From the IMG/VR virus record IMGVR_UViG_3300005753_000042, positions 1 to 31,065 of that record: 31,065 nt of DNA; one strand, 5' to 3'. Origin of the DNA: a virus. Position 1 is the first letter of the stretch; the number at the start of each line of letters is the position of its first letter. This document shows positions 30,646 through 31,065 of the stretch, piece by piece. Made by a program: the position numbers and the translations under genes. Under the pieces are notes generated by a model that saw only the letters and a program-made list of their open reading frames with translations, was not told the origin of the DNA and did no database searches.

Positions 30646-31065
30646 TTAAATTATATTTTCTTTTACCAAATTATATGTATTTAAGTCTATTTTATTACTT
30701 ACATCTTCACCATTTTTAATATTTTCTCTAATGGATGTTCCACTAACACTCCCATACCTAGGAATAAAAAAATTTTCACAATTTGAATTTTTCATTTTAT
30801 CTATGATGACAGGATTACCTTGAACAAAAATATCAAAATCATTTCCAAAATCTGTCCAATCATCTTGAAGATTTGGAGACTTAATTACATTATATCCATA
30901 ACTCTTAAGTAATTTAATATTATCTTCTAATGGGATAATGTCATCTTTATCTTCTCTTAGAGCTACCGTTACATTAGGTGAGAGTCTTTTAGCTTCTTCT
31001 AATACAACCTTGTGACCAGAATGAAACCCCATAAATCGCGCTATAACCAAAACCTTCGGGAAAAA
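30646..31065 (-). CDS. Nucleotidyltransferase-like protein (5' end outside window)
   Basis: Open from the right edge to TAA 30646-30648 (at least 139 residues); no ATG or ribosome site is seen at the only in-window candidate, a TTG at 31050, so it probably starts upstream. The sequence FPKVLVIARFMGFHSGHKVV contains the nucleotidylyltransferase signature GFHSGH (HxGH), and the C-terminal SGTSIREN matches the second motif (ISSTxIR). This fold includes NMN adenylyltransferase and phosphopantetheine adenylyltransferase, enzymes that make NAD or CoA. In phages such genes often serve NAD supply. The substrate cannot be fixed from the part visible here. Confidence 0.85.
   Translation of the reverse strand, partial: FFPKVLVIARFMGFHSGHKVVLEEAKRLSPNVTVALREDKDDIIPLEDNIKLLKSYGYNVIKSPNLQDDWTDFGNDFDIFVQGNPVIIDKMKNSNCENFFIPRYGSVSGTSIRENIKNGEDVSNKIDLNTYNLVKENII

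Noticed and set aside
1-31065. CRISPR array, tRNA genes or insertion sequences
   Set aside because: No regularly spaced repeats, no cloverleaf with a T-loop GTTCRA, and no transposase motifs or terminal inverted repeats seen by eye.

Overview
This is a piece of an AT-rich (roughly 70% AT or more, by eye) tailed-phage genome with a contractile, T4-type tail. The evidence is a baseplate and tail gene set recognisable from the translated proteins (gp6-, gp25-, gp5-, gp27-, gp53-, gp48/54-, gp26-, gp19-, gp18- and gp15-like) and repeated TATAAATA boxes just upstream of structural genes, which match the T4 late-promoter consensus. The proteins are distant from T4 itself. The host cannot be named from this window; the AT richness and fibre modules would fit an aquatic or other low-GC bacterium.

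Layout. 1-11422 (minus strand) is a baseplate operon: two tandem gp26-like proteins, a 705-aa hub protein carrying an M23 peptidase domain, gp48/54-like, gp53-like, gp27-like, a gp5-like spike without lysozyme, gp25-like, and a very large gp6-like wedge protein that runs off the left edge. A palindromic bidirectional late promoter at 11438-11449 separates this from the plus-strand tail genes (11465-16702): two tube-like proteins, the main tube protein, a homing endonuclease, and the sheath protein. 16742-18474 (minus) holds another homing endonuclease and two small genes. 18616-19088 (plus) is a two-gene late unit with a membrane protein. 19085-20161 (minus) is a small early/middle-type operon whose last gene is cut by an in-frame stop. 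20239-25722 (plus) has a GIY-YIG endonuclease, the gp15-like sheath terminator, and an adhesin/fibre cluster (YadA-like head repeats, LamG-like and F5/8C-like domains). 25740-27289 (minus) encodes a sulfotransferase-like protein, a DUF2061-like membrane protein and an HD-domain protein. 27415-28107 (plus) is a further homing endonuclease.

The most remarkable region is 28117-30480 (minus). A P-loop kinase-like gene is fractured inside its Walker A motif by a naturally split intein. The upstream gene encodes the N-extein plus a 93-residue IntN that begins with Cys; the downstream gene encodes a 38-residue IntC that ends His-Asn, followed by Ser and the C-extein. Protein trans-splicing would rejoin AGGAG to SGKG and rebuild the nucleotide-binding loop. 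Between the halves lies a PD-(D/E)XK homing endonuclease gene that is itself broken twice: a 7-bp tandem duplication, and one A missing from a poly-A tract. The window ends in a nucleotidyltransferase-like gene.

Five homing endonuclease genes (four intact-looking, one decayed) sit in 31 kb. The sheath gene next to two of them has a GC-rich, apparently recoded 3' end, which suggests target-site change or co-conversion linked to endonuclease invasion.
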